From Variimorphobacter saccharofermentans (GTDB lineage Bacteria; Bacillota; Clostridia; Lachnospirales; Lachnospiraceae), in contig NZ_JACEGA010000001.1 of the NCBI RefSeq assembly GCF_014174405.1, positions 3,264,501 to 3,328,500 on the forward strand: 64,000 bases of DNA. Reading direction: 5' to 3'. Positions 9,508 through 19,070 of this stretch are shown here, one piece after another (positions within the stretch are counted from its first letter, which is position 1; each line of letters opens with the position of its first letter). A program made the position numbers and the translations under genes. The notes under the pieces were generated by a model. It was not told the DNA's origin. It searched no databases and saw only the letters and a program-made list of their open reading frames with translations.

Positions 9508-11883
9508 TTACACCTGGACTAACTTCTCTTCTGTAAAACGTTTGATATTAGAGGTATTCACGTATTTTTTCACAGTACCCCCTTTAATCTCCAGCAGAGT
9601 AGGTGCCTGCATAACGCTGTATTCCCTTGCCAAATCCGGATTATCCTCAGCATCAATGACAGTATATTCAAAGCCCGTCAGATATTGTTTTGCAATCGGA
9701 CAATTCGGGCAGGTCTTTGTGGTGAACAGGTATAATCCATCTTCCAATTGATTAGCTACATCCATCTTTACATCGGGAGTCTGCTGGCTATCTTTTATCT
9801 GCATGGTTCTGGAATGATTCGTGTCATATAATTTACGGTTCTTATATTCCTGAGCCTTTCCTTCATTCCAGTTCTGAACCGGGCGATAATATCCAGTGAT
9901 ACGGCTATATACTTCTGCTTTTTCACCACAATGAGGACAGGTAAACTGCTCTCCTACCAGATATCCATGAGTTTTACATACAGAATAGGTAGGTGACATC
10001 GTGTAGTATGGAAGCTTGTAATTATTAGCGATAGTACGTACCAGCTTTGCAGCTGCTTCCCAATCCGGTAGCTTTTCACCAAGGAAAGCATGGAATACTG
10101 TACCCGAAGTGTAAAGTGTCTGGAGCTCATCCTGAATATCCAATGCCTCAAAAATGTCTTCCGTATATCCAACCGGTAAATGTGAGCTATTTGTATAATA
10201 AGGAGTATCTCCCGGTTTCCCTGCTGTTTTAATATCAGGCCAACGCTTACGATCCTCTTTTGCTAAGCGATAGGTAGTAGATTCTGCCGGTGTTGCTTCC
10301 AGATTATAAAGGTCACCATATTGCTCCTGATAATCGGAAAGACGCTCTCTCATATGGTTCAAAGTCTTAATTGCAAAATTCTTCGTTTTCTCATGAGTCA
10401 TATCCTCACCAAGCCATTTCGCATTTAATCCAACTTCGTTCATACCAATTAATCCGATGGTAGAGAAATGACTTTCGAAGGTGCCCAAATAGCGTTTGGT
10501 ATAAGGATACAAGCCTTCTTCTAATAGTTTCGATATAACATCTCTCTTCACTTTTAAGGAACGCGCTGAAATATCCATCATGCGATCCAGACGTTCAAAG
10601 AACTCTTCTTCACTCTCTGCCAGATAGGCAATACGTGGCATATTGATTGTAACAACGCCCACAGAACCTGTGCTTTCACCAGAACCAAAGAAGCCACCAG
10701 TCTTCTTACGAAGTTCACGAAGATCCAGACGTAATCTGCAGCACATGGAACGGATATCACTGGGTTCCATATCACTATTGATATAATTTGAAAAGTAAGG
10801 TGTACCATACTTTGCAGTCATTTCAAACAGTAATCGATTATTCTCTGTATCGGACCAATCGAAATCCTTGGTAATGGAATAGGTCGGAATCGGATACTGG
10901 AAGCCTCTTCCGTTGGCATCTCCTTCAATCATGATTTCAATGAATGCCTTGTTCACCATGTCCATTTCTTTCTTACAATCCTTGTACTTGAAGTCCACTT
11001 CCTTACCACCAATAATACAAGGCAGTTCAGCAAGATCATTGGGAACTGTCCAGTCAAGTGTTATATTTGAAAATGGTGCCTGAGTTCCCCATCGACTGGG
11101 AGTATTTACTCCATATACAAATGATTGAATACATTGCTTCACTTCTTTATATGACAAATTGTCAATTTTAACAAAAGGTGCTAAATAGGTATCAAAGGAA
11201 GAAAATGCCTGAGCACCTGCCCATTCATTTTGCATAATTCCAAGGAAATTAACCATCTGATTGCAAAGAGTTGATAAATGGCTTGCCGGAGAAGAGGTTA
11301 TCTTGCCCGGAATACCACCCAAGCCTTCCTTAATTAACTGCTTTAAGGACCAGCCGGCACAATAACCTGTCAACATGGACAAGTCATGGATATGAATATC
11401 TGCATTACGATGTGCATTGGCAATCTCTTCATCATATATTTCAGACAGCCAGTAATTCGCTGTGATTGCACCTGAGTTATGTAATATTAATCCGCCCACA
11501 GAATAAGTAACAGTAGAGTTTTCCTTTACTCTCCAGTCTTCTTCCTTAACATAATTATTCACAATTTCTTTATAATCTAATATTGTGGATTTCATGTTAC
11601 GGATTTTCTCTCTGTTCTTACGATACAGAATATAGGCTTTCGCCACATCCGTATATCCAGTCTGCTCTAATACATTTTCCACACTATCTTGAATGTCTTC
11701 AACGTGAATCAGCTCATCCTTGATCTTTTTCTGGAAATCAGAGGTTACGCGAAGTGATAATAAACTGATAATCTCCTCAGTATAAAATTTCTCCGTTGCT
11801 TTGAAAGCCTTAGTAATCGCATCACTGATTTTCTTTAGGTTGAATTCGGCAACCTGACCGTCTCTTTTGACTACATTAATCAT
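9508..11883 (-). CDS. nrdD: Anaerobic ribonucleoside-triphosphate reductase with C-terminal thioredoxin-like domain
   Basis: Class III reductase making dNTPs without oxygen by a glycyl radical. Domains: N-terminal ATP-cone (about 1-90, starting INVVKRDGQ), the ten-stranded barrel, a zinc site (Cys636, Cys649 and Cys652 visible; the CxxC is CPHC) and the glycyl radical loop RITGYY with Gly664. Unlike the usual protein of about 700 aa, this one is 791 aa: from about 712 a thioredoxin/glutaredoxin fold follows, with CPNC at 725-728 and a cis-Pro (APT, Pro761). The extra domain could supply the dithiol reductant; that is inference. The activase gene nrdG is not adjacent. The gene has its own promoter and terminator. 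Confidence 0.95.
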   Translation of the reverse strand: MINVVKRDGQVAEFNLKKISDAITKAFKATEKFYTEEIISLLSLRVTSDFQKKIKDELIHVEDIQDSVENVLEQTGYTDVAKAYILYRKNREKIRNMKSTILDYKEIVNNYVKEEDWRVKENSTVTYSVGGLILHNSGAITANYWLSEIYDEEIANAHRNADIHIHDLSMLTGYCAGWSLKQLIKEGLGGIPGKITSSPASHLSTLCNQMVNFLGIMQNEWAGAQAFSSFDTYLAPFVKIDNLSYKEVKQCIQSFVYGVNTPSRWGTQAPFSNITLDWTVPNDLAELPCIIGGKEVDFKYKDCKKEMDMVNKAFIEIMIEGDANGRGFQYPIPTYSITKDFDWSDTENNRLLFEMTAKYGTPYFSNYINSDMEPSDIRSMCCRLRLDLRELRKKTGGFFGSGESTGSVGVVTINMPRIAYLAESEEEFFERLDRMMDISARSLKVKRDVISKLLEEGLYPYTKRYLGTFESHFSTIGLIGMNEVGLNAKWLGEDMTHEKTKNFAIKTLNHMRERLSDYQEQYGDLYNLEATPAESTTYRLAKEDRKRWPDIKTAGKPGDTPYYTNSSHLPVGYTEDIFEALDIQDELQTLYTSGTVFHAFLGEKLPDWEAAAKLVRTIANNYKLPYYTMSPTYSVCKTHGYLVGEQFTCPHCGEKAEVYSRITGYYRPVQNWNEGKAQEYKNRKLYDTNHSRTMQIKDSQQTPDVKMDVANQLEDGLYLFTTKTCPNCPIAKQYLTGFEYTVIDAEDNPDLAREYSVMQAPTLLEIKGGTVKKYVNTSNIKRFTEEKLVQV

Positions 11884-11947
11884 ATGTAACTGACTCCCTT
11901 CCCGCTTCTCTCTCTTAGGTTTTAATCCGTTATAACCCTATGCTTCA

Positions 11948-11976
11948 ATACTATCAGAAAATGGTTTTTTAGTCAA
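11948..11976 (-). promoter_or_regulatory. Sigma-A-like promoter of nrdD
   Basis: TTGACT (11976-11971) and TAGTAT (11953-11948) on the minus strand, 17 bases apart, about 65 bases before the nrdD ATG. I see no clear NrdR box pair overlapping it. Confidence 0.6.
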
Positions 11977-11981
11977 TATAA

Positions 11982-12032
11982 AAATACTAGATATATGCGG
12001 ACATTTTTTGTCTCACACTATATCTAGTATTT
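11982..12032 (-). terminator. hflX terminator
   Basis: Perfect 14-bp arms AAATACTAGATATA and TATATCTAGTATTT with a 23-base loop. On the minus strand the stem ends in GTATTTTTATATT. It is about 70 bases after the hflX stop. Confidence 0.8.
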
Positions 12033-12099
12033 GCAACTCATCCATTTACTTACTGAAATATCTACATTTTAGCAGTATTTATTACGGAAATACAAGGCT

Positions 12100-13344
12100 C
12101 TACATAACCTGAAATATCTCTTTGGGCACATAGGCTTTAATATAAATACCTTCCTGTTGATACTCTTCCTCAAGGAGCTGACCATATTTTCGTATGGTCT
12201 GAATCTTTCCAGCTTCCTGGTAGGAAAACACCTTTTCAATTAATATCTTACGTTCATTCAATATCTTTTCAATTAACACCAGAAGTTTATCTATGTCCTG
12301 TCCGGTTTTCGCAGAGATTTTTATCGTATAGTCTGCTTTAAAATCCTTAAATACCTGATCCGGTTCTACCTGATCCTGCTTGTTAAATGCCGTAATAATT
12401 GTCTTATCCTGTATACCTAATTTATTCAGGGTCTCATACACAATATGCATCTGTCTATCCGCATCCGGGTTAGAACTGTCTACCACATGCAGAATAATAT
12501 CCGAATATTTTGCCTCCTCCAAGGTACTACGAAAGGCTTCTATTAAATGATGGGGTAATTTCCGGATAAAGCCTACGGTATCCGTAAATAACACCTGCTG
12601 CCCATTCTGCAATTGCAGACTGCGGGTTGTAGGATCCAATGTTGCAAACAGCTTATCCTCAGATAGAACCCCAGCACCGGTAAGATAATTTAATAGTGTT
12701 GACTTTCCGGCATTGGTATAGCCTACGATTGCAATTACCGGTACATGATTCTTACTGCGTAACCCCCTCGTAGTTTCTCTATTCTGCTTTACTTCATCCA
12801 GCTCCCGTTTCAGTTGGGATATCCGATCCTTTATTAATCTTCGGTCAACTTCCAGCTTCTTTTCACCAGGTCCCCTGGTTCCTATTCCACCACCTAGCCT
12901 GGATAAGGAATTACGCAGACCGATCAATCGTGTGGATCGATAACGAAGCTGTGCTAATTCTACTTGTATCTTGCCTTCCTTGGTTGACGCTCTATTAGCG
13001 AAAATATCCAGAATCAGTATGGTACGATCCAGTACCTTCATTTGAAGAGCATCCTCCAGGTTTTTCAGCTGTGCAGGAGATAGCTCATCATCACAAACAA
13101 CACCGGTAGCATCTGACTCTATTGCTAAAGCCTTTACTTCATCAATTTTACCCTTACCGATATAAGTTCCGGGATGAATACTCTCCCGATTTTGAATGAT
13201 CTTTCCTACCGTAATTGCTCCTGCCGTAGTTGCCAATTCTTCCAGTTCCTCCAGTGACTGCTCTGTATCATCATTATCACTCACAGCAACTCCCACCAGG
13301 ACAAATCGCTCCTCCTGTTCTTTCATCTCATACATTTCCGCCAT
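12100..13344 (-). CDS. hflX: Ribosome-associated GTPase HflX
   Basis: GTPase that splits stalled or hibernating 70S ribosomes. It has the HflX N-terminal domain (GKIIQNRESIHPGTYIGKGK), the glycine-rich linker helix (RLGGGIGTRGPGE) and a complete G domain: G1 GYTNAGKST, G3 DTVGF, G4 FNKQD. A longer frame opens with GTG at 13389, but the ATG at 13344 has GGAG at good spacing and gives the usual N-terminus MAEMYEMKEQ. About 415 aa. It follows the TPR lipoprotein gene on the same strand and probably shares its promoter. Confidence 0.93.
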   Translation of the reverse strand: MAEMYEMKEQEERFVLVGVAVSDNDDTEQSLEELEELATTAGAITVGKIIQNRESIHPGTYIGKGKIDEVKALAIESDATGVVCDDELSPAQLKNLEDALQMKVLDRTILILDIFANRASTKEGKIQVELAQLRYRSTRLIGLRNSLSRLGGGIGTRGPGEKKLEVDRRLIKDRISQLKRELDEVKQNRETTRGLRSKNHVPVIAIVGYTNAGKSTLLNYLTGAGVLSEDKLFATLDPTTRSLQLQNGQQVLFTDTVGFIRKLPHHLIEAFRSTLEEAKYSDIILHVVDSSNPDADRQMHIVYETLNKLGIQDKTIITAFNKQDQVEPDQVFKDFKADYTIKISAKTGQDIDKLLVLIEKILNERKILIEKVFSYQEAGKIQTIRKYGQLLEEEYQQEGIYIKAYVPKEIFQVM

Positions 13345-13435
13345 ATACTCTCCATTCAGCCAAAGCTCAGAGAAGTGAGCCTTCAGCACTTCTTTACTAT
13401 CTCCATAAAATAAACTTTCTTCTGTACGAAACAGA

Positions 13436-14629
13436 TTATTCCTCGCTCTCCACTTCCTCCGGCTGCATAATTCTTGTTTTAATAAATTCTGCTTCTCTTA
13501 CCGCTTCAGAATCCTTGGGATAGCTTTTCAGGTATGCCGTCATCTTCTCCATAGCGGTGTCAAAGTCTCCCAGACTTTCATAAGCAATAATCTCGTTCTT
13601 TTTCAGTGTCTGCATATACCCGTCATGTTGATATGCAATCCCTGTTTCAAGATATTCAATAGCTTTATTATAGTCGCCAGATTTGATGAGGCAGGATGCG
13701 ATTTGATTATATACACCCGGATTCGTAGGCTTTCCTTCTTTAATATAGGCTTCGTAATTGTAGATTGCCTTTGGATAATCCTTTTGTATCCGATTGATTT
13801 CTCCTATATAATAATAAGCCTCCAGGAAACCCTTTGATATACTCTCGTTCAGCATGGTCTGAGCCTTATCATAATTCTTCTGGAAGAAGCATATCTTAGC
13901 CAGGTTGTATCGGTCTTCATCCGTCTTTGCTTCAATTTTCGCCGCAAGAGCCAGCACCTGTTCTGCCTCGCTCTCTTTCCCTGTTTCCATCAACATATGA
14001 TATTTTCCAAGATAGGAATCAAACTCTGCTGCATTGATACTGATTGCCGCATCATAATCCGCAATGCTCTTCTCATAATCGCCTAAATTACGATAGCAAT
14101 ATGCACGACTGTTATATGCAGTCACATTATTTTTATCAATGGATAAAATAGTTGTGTAGGTATCAACCGCCTTATCATAATCTCCGCCAATCATTAAAGA
14201 ATTACCCATATAGTACAATATATCCAGGTTCATCTCTGATAATTCGTTAATATCTAATGCGCCTTCAAATTGCTCAATTGCTTTATCATATTGCTTCAAT
14301 TCATAATAAGCAATCCCTCTGCCACGCAATACGCGCTTGTTGTTTTCCTTAACAACCATTATGTCCTTATCCATATATACCTGGTCGAATTGCTCCAGAG
14401 CTTCCTCATACATTCCCAGTGCAATCAAGGTAAGCCCATAATCTATGTAATAATCTGCCCGATTTGAATTCTCTGTAATCGCCGCTTCAAAACTTGCTTT
14501 TGCCTCTTCATATTTTCCTTCTTGAAAATATTCTCTACCAGCCTTGTAGTGCTTTCCGGCTGAGCTGCAAGCGGTAACGGAAAGTATGATACCGACCAAT
14601 AACCCGACTGTTAATAGCTTCTTCTTCAT
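13436..14629 (-). CDS. TPR-repeat lipoprotein
   Basis: 397 aa with a lipoprotein signal (ILSVTACSS, Cys21) followed by about ten tetratricopeptide repeats over the rest of the chain, for example AKASFEAAITENSNRADYY and AVDTYTTILSIDKNNVTAYN. TPR arrays bind protein partners; no enzyme domain is present. It should sit on the outer face of the membrane, and its partner is unknown. It is first in a probable two-gene unit with hflX, with a good vegetative promoter 30-58 bases upstream. Confidence 0.85.
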   Translation of the reverse strand: MKKKLLTVGLLVGIILSVTACSSAGKHYKAGREYFQEGKYEEAKASFEAAITENSNRADYYIDYGLTLIALGMYEEALEQFDQVYMDKDIMVVKENNKRVLRGRGIAYYELKQYDKAIEQFEGALDINELSEMNLDILYYMGNSLMIGGDYDKAVDTYTTILSIDKNNVTAYNSRAYCYRNLGDYEKSIADYDAAISINAAEFDSYLGKYHMLMETGKESEAEQVLALAAKIEAKTDEDRYNLAKICFFQKNYDKAQTMLNESISKGFLEAYYYIGEINRIQKDYPKAIYNYEAYIKEGKPTNPGVYNQIASCLIKSGDYNKAIEYLETGIAYQHDGYMQTLKKNEIIAYESLGDFDTAMEKMTAYLKSYPKDSEAVREAEFIKTRIMQPEEVESEE

Positions 14630-14658
14630 TCTTTACCCTCCCGTTCATTCTCCGGTTC

Positions 14659-14687
14659 ATTATACACCAAAAAACAGTTTATGACAA
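14659..14687 (-). promoter_or_regulatory. Sigma-A promoter of the TPR-hflX unit
   Basis: TTGTCA (14687-14682), a 17-base spacer and TATAAT (14664-14659) on the minus strand, 30 bases before the TPR gene start. Confidence 0.75.
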
Positions 14688-14726
14688 CATTCAAGTCCAT
14701 CTTTTCGGCCTTTTTGGCTACCGGAC

Positions 14727-14939
14727 GGATAAGTGCGCCTGATTGTCAGAAGATGTGGGCAGTACCGGAAAACAAGCACTATTTTCGGGAATTTCTGCAT
14801 GCGTCTATTACGTTTCGCTCCTCCTTGATAGTAGCGTCAGTCGCTCGCGAAACGAACTAGCATGCAGAAACCCACTCGAAAATAGGCTAATCATTTTCCG
14901 GTATCTGCCCACACTTCCTATACGCAGGCGCACTTATCC
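14727..14939. repeat. 213-bp long interrupted hairpin, second repeat type
   Basis: Outer arms GGATAAGTGCGCCTG and CAGGCGCACTTATCC are perfect. Inside lie matching blocks GTGGGCAG/CTGCCCAC, ACCGGAAAA/TTTTCCGGT, CTATTTTCG/CGAAAATAG, TTTCTGCATGC/GCATGCAGAAA and GTTTCGC/GCGAAAC, separated by unpaired bulges. It shares no sequence with the 186-bp repeat family, is richer in GC than its surroundings and occurs once here. No open frame crosses it. It may be a MITE or a structured RNA. Confidence 0.8.
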
Positions 14940-15083
14940 TGTCAACGTAAAATATGTTAAAATTCCATGCATGTCATATACCTGGGATTAGGAACCCGTA
15001 GAAAATCACCAAATTCGCATGAATCAAAAGCGGTTTTGATGGTGACGGACGCGGAATCGTGTGAGCGCAAAGTTTTGACGAAA

Positions 15084-15269
15084 GGGCAGTTGTATCATAT
15101 TAGCAGGGATATAACTTACCATAATGCACTGTCGGAAGAACATGTTGCTGTATTTTGCATGGCTCAGACGAAAATTTATGTTCGACTGAGACATGCAAAA
15201 TCAGTAATATGTACTTCCGTATGTGTGTGAGGTAAGTTATATCCCTGCTGATACATGATACAACTGCCC
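15084..15269 (+). repeat. Structured repeat, copy 2
   Basis: 186 bp. Outer stem GGGCAGTTGTATCAT with ATGATACAACTGCCC, then AGCAGGGATATAACTTACC with GGTAAGTTATATCCCTGCT. Internal loop strands are ATAATGCACTGT and TATGTGTGTGA. A second stem CGGAAG/CTTCCG leads to ATTTTGCATG/CATGCAAAAT and CTCAG/CTGAG, capped by a loop containing TTTATG. The pairing may extend outward: GCGCAAA at 15066 and TTTGCGC at 15279 are complementary. It ends about 58 bases from the stop of the ABC permease gene, in the opposite orientation to that gene. Confidence 0.93.
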
Positions 15270-15327
15270 TTGAGGAATTTGCGCGTTCTGATTGCTTCCA
15301 GCGACCGAAGGCACCTTAGAATTGCAA

Positions 15328-16695
15328 TTAGTCGTTTCGAATTGCCTCCAGTGCGCTGCTCTTCATGGCTTTCAGTGCAGGAAGGTAGCCGGAAAGCAAT
15401 CCTATGAGTGTGGTGAAGATTAGCCCCCCGACAATTAATGAGTTGGAAATCTCCAGGCTTAAGGTAAAATCCGGCTGTTTAATGATTTCTTCTCTGAAAT
15501 AGGCCGAATTAATAAAAGTACTAATTCCTACACATATGGAGATACCGACACCCCCTCCCAGCAAGCCGATCATGGATGCCTCTAAGAGAAATAATCTCTT
15601 GATATCTAGCAGGGTAGCCCCAATCACCTTCATTACACCGATTTCCTTTTTACGCTCTGTTACTGCCATTACCATGGTATTGGTAATACCGATTGCAGCC
15701 ACCAGCAATGCAACTCCACCAATTGCACCCAATGCCATTTGCATAGTTCCTATGGTTTTATTAACCAAATCCAGCATGCTTACAAGCGAGAATACCGAAT
15801 ACCCCCTCTTTTCAATCAGGGCAGTAATTTCCTGCACTCTATCCATATCCTTGACCTTGATCATAATCTCATTATAGGATGGCTCGTAATCAATTCCCAA
15901 TGTTTCATAATAGGATTTTTCCAGCTTCATCAGGATACTTATGGGGACATACACGTTATAATCCCTATTCATATCGCCTTCTTTTAATACACCCACACCG
16001 GTTAAGGAATATAGCTTCGTTGTATTGTCTTCCTCCTGATTCTGATCCGGATTGCCAAACTGAAACTTGTATCTTTCCTCTAGTGGTTCAAACGGATATT
16101 CCTTATCGGTAGGACCAAAGGAGATTGTGATTGAGTCCTCATTCTCCTCGGTCTCTTCTTCCCTATCTGCCCCTTGAACGATTCTATTCGGATTATCCGA
16201 CTCCAATTTTCGAAATTCCTCCAGAGCCTTATCTCCAAAGACAGCCTCCATCACATTATCTCTGGGAAAACGACCTTCTTTTAGTTGAAATCCAAGCTCC
16301 TCCATGAGATTGGGATCCACTCCGACAATGCTCACCGTATTATAATGCTTCGATGAATATATGGTAACAGTTGATATGAACATTGGTACCGCATATTCTA
16401 CTCCATCGATCCCAGAGAGTTCCCATACATCATTTTCTGTTAATCCCGTATCGACATACTCACCGTAAAAGCGAGAGGTTTTTTCCTCATTCCAATTGGG
16501 GTATACATAAAGTACATTAATGCTGCCTATACTATCGAATTCATTCATCACTGACTTTTGTACCCCCTCTCCCAGTGCTATCATGAGTATGATTGAGGTT
16601 GTACCGATTACAATACTAAGAACCGTTAACATGGTCCTCAGCTTCCTTCGCATGAGATTTTCTCTGGCCATCTTAAATAAATCTATCAGCCTCAT
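15328..16695 (-). CDS. ABC transporter permease, MacB/FtsX family
   Basis: 455 aa with the MacB layout: one N-terminal membrane segment (about 20-42, after the basic MARENLMRRKLRT motif), a large extracellular domain (about 45-320) and three C-terminal membrane segments with the FtsX-domain motif VTERKKEIGVMKVIGA. These permeases usually do not move small molecules through a channel but pass mechanical signals or move lipoproteins and peptides. It directly follows the 773-aa surface protein with no gap and completes a three-gene ABC operon. The substrate is unknown. Confidence 0.88.
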   Translation of the reverse strand: MRLIDLFKMARENLMRRKLRTMLTVLSIVIGTTSIILMIALGEGVQKSVMNEFDSIGSINVLYVYPNWNEEKTSRFYGEYVDTGLTENDVWELSGIDGVEYAVPMFISTVTIYSSKHYNTVSIVGVDPNLMEELGFQLKEGRFPRDNVMEAVFGDKALEEFRKLESDNPNRIVQGADREEETEENEDSITISFGPTDKEYPFEPLEERYKFQFGNPDQNQEEDNTTKLYSLTGVGVLKEGDMNRDYNVYVPISILMKLEKSYYETLGIDYEPSYNEIMIKVKDMDRVQEITALIEKRGYSVFSLVSMLDLVNKTIGTMQMALGAIGGVALLVAAIGITNTMVMAVTERKKEIGVMKVIGATLLDIKRLFLLEASMIGLLGGGVGISICVGISTFINSAYFREEIIKQPDFTLSLEISNSLIVGGLIFTTLIGLLSGYLPALKAMKSSALEAIRND

Positions 16696-19017
16696 CTAAA
16701 CCGCCTTTCTTCTCTTGCGAATAATAAAAATCACAACAACAGCAATGACTATTACGACAATAAAAAACGGTGTTATATAGAAGGTTCTCTCATTCGTTTC
16801 CTCAGCCGCTGCCATTACTTCTTCTACTGGCTTTTCATAGTGAATATCGAAGGGTACGGTCAATTCCTGCTTATTACCGCCACTATCCTCATATGTAAAT
16901 AGCACATTACCAGTGAGTTGTTCTGGTATCTCCCCATTAATGGATACACTATAGATATCCATTCTACCGGATGGCAGGTCCCCTACATAATAATTACTAT
17001 TAATGGCTTCATAATCACCTTCAAGATCCACCATAAGATTCTTAAGTAATGCTTTTCCTGTATTATAGAAATCTACTTCCAGTGTATAGCCATCATCACG
17101 AACATTTCCGACACGAACATTGGATGCCGTTAATTGTGTTTGCTCCGCAACCGGAATATGTATCGTTTCCTGATCAGTATATATGGTTCCCTCTGTATCT
17201 TCATAGCTAAAATCAAATTTCACATCACAAACACTACCTTTGTATGCGGCAGGAATCATCATTTTCACTTTGGATGTTACCTGTTCCTCACTATCCAGCT
17301 TAGCAAAATACACGCTGTCACTTTGTCCGACAATGACAATATTAGAGGTTTGCGTAACACTGTCTATGGAGTTGATTGTCATCTTCATATTCTTAATGGA
17401 TTTCTCTGTGCTGGTGTTCGTAAGAGCAAAGGATAGTTCAAATTCTTCTCCCAGCAAAATGGTATCCGGCATATCCAGCTGATCTACGATAATCTTTGGT
17501 GCGGTTGTCCCCTCCTTATCCCCTTTCACCATGACACCCATGCTTTGGATGATGGTCTTTGTCTCCACCTCATCCCCTGCTTTCTCATCATAGGTGATTT
17601 GAAAGGAAATCGGAACACCTCTGGTCTGTTCCTGTTTAACAGCCACTAGCTTGAATTGTGCCTTCTTTGACTTTCCCGGTGCCAATTGATCGATTCGTAC
17701 ATTACTGCTGCCCTTAGACATTACTTCTGCTGTTCCGTTAAAGGCAACCTCGATGTTTTCGAGATTATTCTCTCCTGAATTGTATAAGCTAAAGCCAACT
17801 GTAAATGTTTCTTCTCCTTGTACCTGATCCGGAAGAATGAGATTATTAATCTCTAATGCTCCCTTTTTCACTCCTTCCGGCTTTAGATATAGCTGATAGC
17901 TTTCTTTGTTGTGAATGCTGTTACCCATCTTATCCGTATAGCTGATATGCACCTCATATGGATATGTTCCCTCTGCTGCATTGCTCGCAATCTTATAATC
18001 AAAAGATGCGGTCAGTGTGTCATCCCCATTTTTCTTGGGACTCTTTTTTAACTTCTTCTCTTGATATATAAAGGTTTCTGTGGCTAATCCCTCCAGCCAT
18101 ACATTCAGATTTTTGTAAGTAACACCGGATTCTTTTTCAATCTCTACTTGAAACGTAAGAACCTTGTCACGGGCAGGTATCTCCGGAGTCGTTTTCACAT
18201 CTACTACCTGGATATCACTAGCACCATCATTTGCTGTTACTTTGATATAACCACTTAGAGAGGCTGTGCAGGCTTCCTTATTTTCTCCCTCTCCAACTAC
18301 TTTATAGGTTATCGGGTAAATCCCGGGTGTGGCCGTTCCATTCACAGTCAGCTCATACTCAAAGCTCTGCTCGCCTCCTGCTGATATCTGACTATTTGTT
18401 GGCTTCATATAAATCTGATTGATATTCAGATAGGACAGAACATCAGAGGATAATTCAGGAGTTATTAATACCTTTTTCACTGCATAATCGGAGTTATTCT
18501 GAACCTTGATTTTCACTTTACCAGTTTTACCTATACCGAGAGTCTGAATATCCCCCGAGGTAATCATAAATTTAGGGGTTCCGGGATTGGTTGCCGAATC
18601 ATCGAAAGTGACTAACAGCTGTTCTTCAATGGCCGGATTTTCCCCTGTATAGTCATCATAGGTGATTTTAAGTGGAATTCGATTACTTAAGGTTGCATGA
18701 CATTTAAATGCCAAGGTAACTGAAACGGAGGTATTATGATCCAATTGATCTGCCACCTTGAACGCTGCTCCCTTATGCAGAACTGAAAAATCCGAGGATT
18801 CTACCTGTATATAGATATTTCTTAAATGCCCAGCCGAGTTGTTGTGCAGATCAAAGGAGGCAGTAAAGGTCTCTCCTTTACTTATGGAGGAATCCGATAT
18901 GGATACATTTTCAATTATAATATCTGGTTTTTCTGCAGACACAGTAATAGGTCTGATTTGCAATAGAATACAGATGCTCAAGAACAGCACCCATAATATG
19001 CTCTTTTTCTTTGCCAT
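16696..19017 (-). CDS. Surface protein with six CARDB/NEW3-like repeats and C-terminal anchor
   Basis: 773 aa: signal peptide (to about Ala28), six immunoglobulin-like repeats and one C-terminal membrane helix (about 747-766) with a basic tail, so it is an extracellular protein held in the membrane. Each repeat shows the CARDB/NEW3 pattern of a conserved strand then a F-x-L-x-N-x-G/S turn, as in ETFTASFDLHNNSAG, ETFTVGFSLYNSGENN and EEFELSFALTNTSTE. It sits between the ATPase and permease genes, abutting the permease, and probably works with the transporter in the place of a MacA-type adaptor. That role is inferred from the operon. Confidence 0.8.
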   Translation of the reverse strand: MAKKKSILWVLFLSICILLQIRPITVSAEKPDIIIENVSISDSSISKGETFTASFDLHNNSAGHLRNIYIQVESSDFSVLHKGAAFKVADQLDHNTSVSVTLAFKCHATLSNRIPLKITYDDYTGENPAIEEQLLVTFDDSATNPGTPKFMITSGDIQTLGIGKTGKVKIKVQNNSDYAVKKVLITPELSSDVLSYLNINQIYMKPTNSQISAGGEQSFEYELTVNGTATPGIYPITYKVVGEGENKEACTASLSGYIKVTANDGASDIQVVDVKTTPEIPARDKVLTFQVEIEKESGVTYKNLNVWLEGLATETFIYQEKKLKKSPKKNGDDTLTASFDYKIASNAAEGTYPYEVHISYTDKMGNSIHNKESYQLYLKPEGVKKGALEINNLILPDQVQGEETFTVGFSLYNSGENNLENIEVAFNGTAEVMSKGSSNVRIDQLAPGKSKKAQFKLVAVKQEQTRGVPISFQITYDEKAGDEVETKTIIQSMGVMVKGDKEGTTAPKIIVDQLDMPDTILLGEEFELSFALTNTSTEKSIKNMKMTINSIDSVTQTSNIVIVGQSDSVYFAKLDSEEQVTSKVKMMIPAAYKGSVCDVKFDFSYEDTEGTIYTDQETIHIPVAEQTQLTASNVRVGNVRDDGYTLEVDFYNTGKALLKNLMVDLEGDYEAINSNYYVGDLPSGRMDIYSVSINGEIPEQLTGNVLFTYEDSGGNKQELTVPFDIHYEKPVEEVMAAAEETNERTFYITPFFIVVIVIAVVVIFIIRKRRKAV

Positions 19018-19070
19018 GAGATTATCCTTTCTTCTTTCATTATTTGAGTAATTATCAGCTTTGTTCAGCC

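Noticed and set aside
14967..15230. Plus-strand open frame running through repeat copy 2
   Set aside because: It arises from the hairpin sequence; the corresponding frame in the other copies is not conserved as protein and has no ribosome site.
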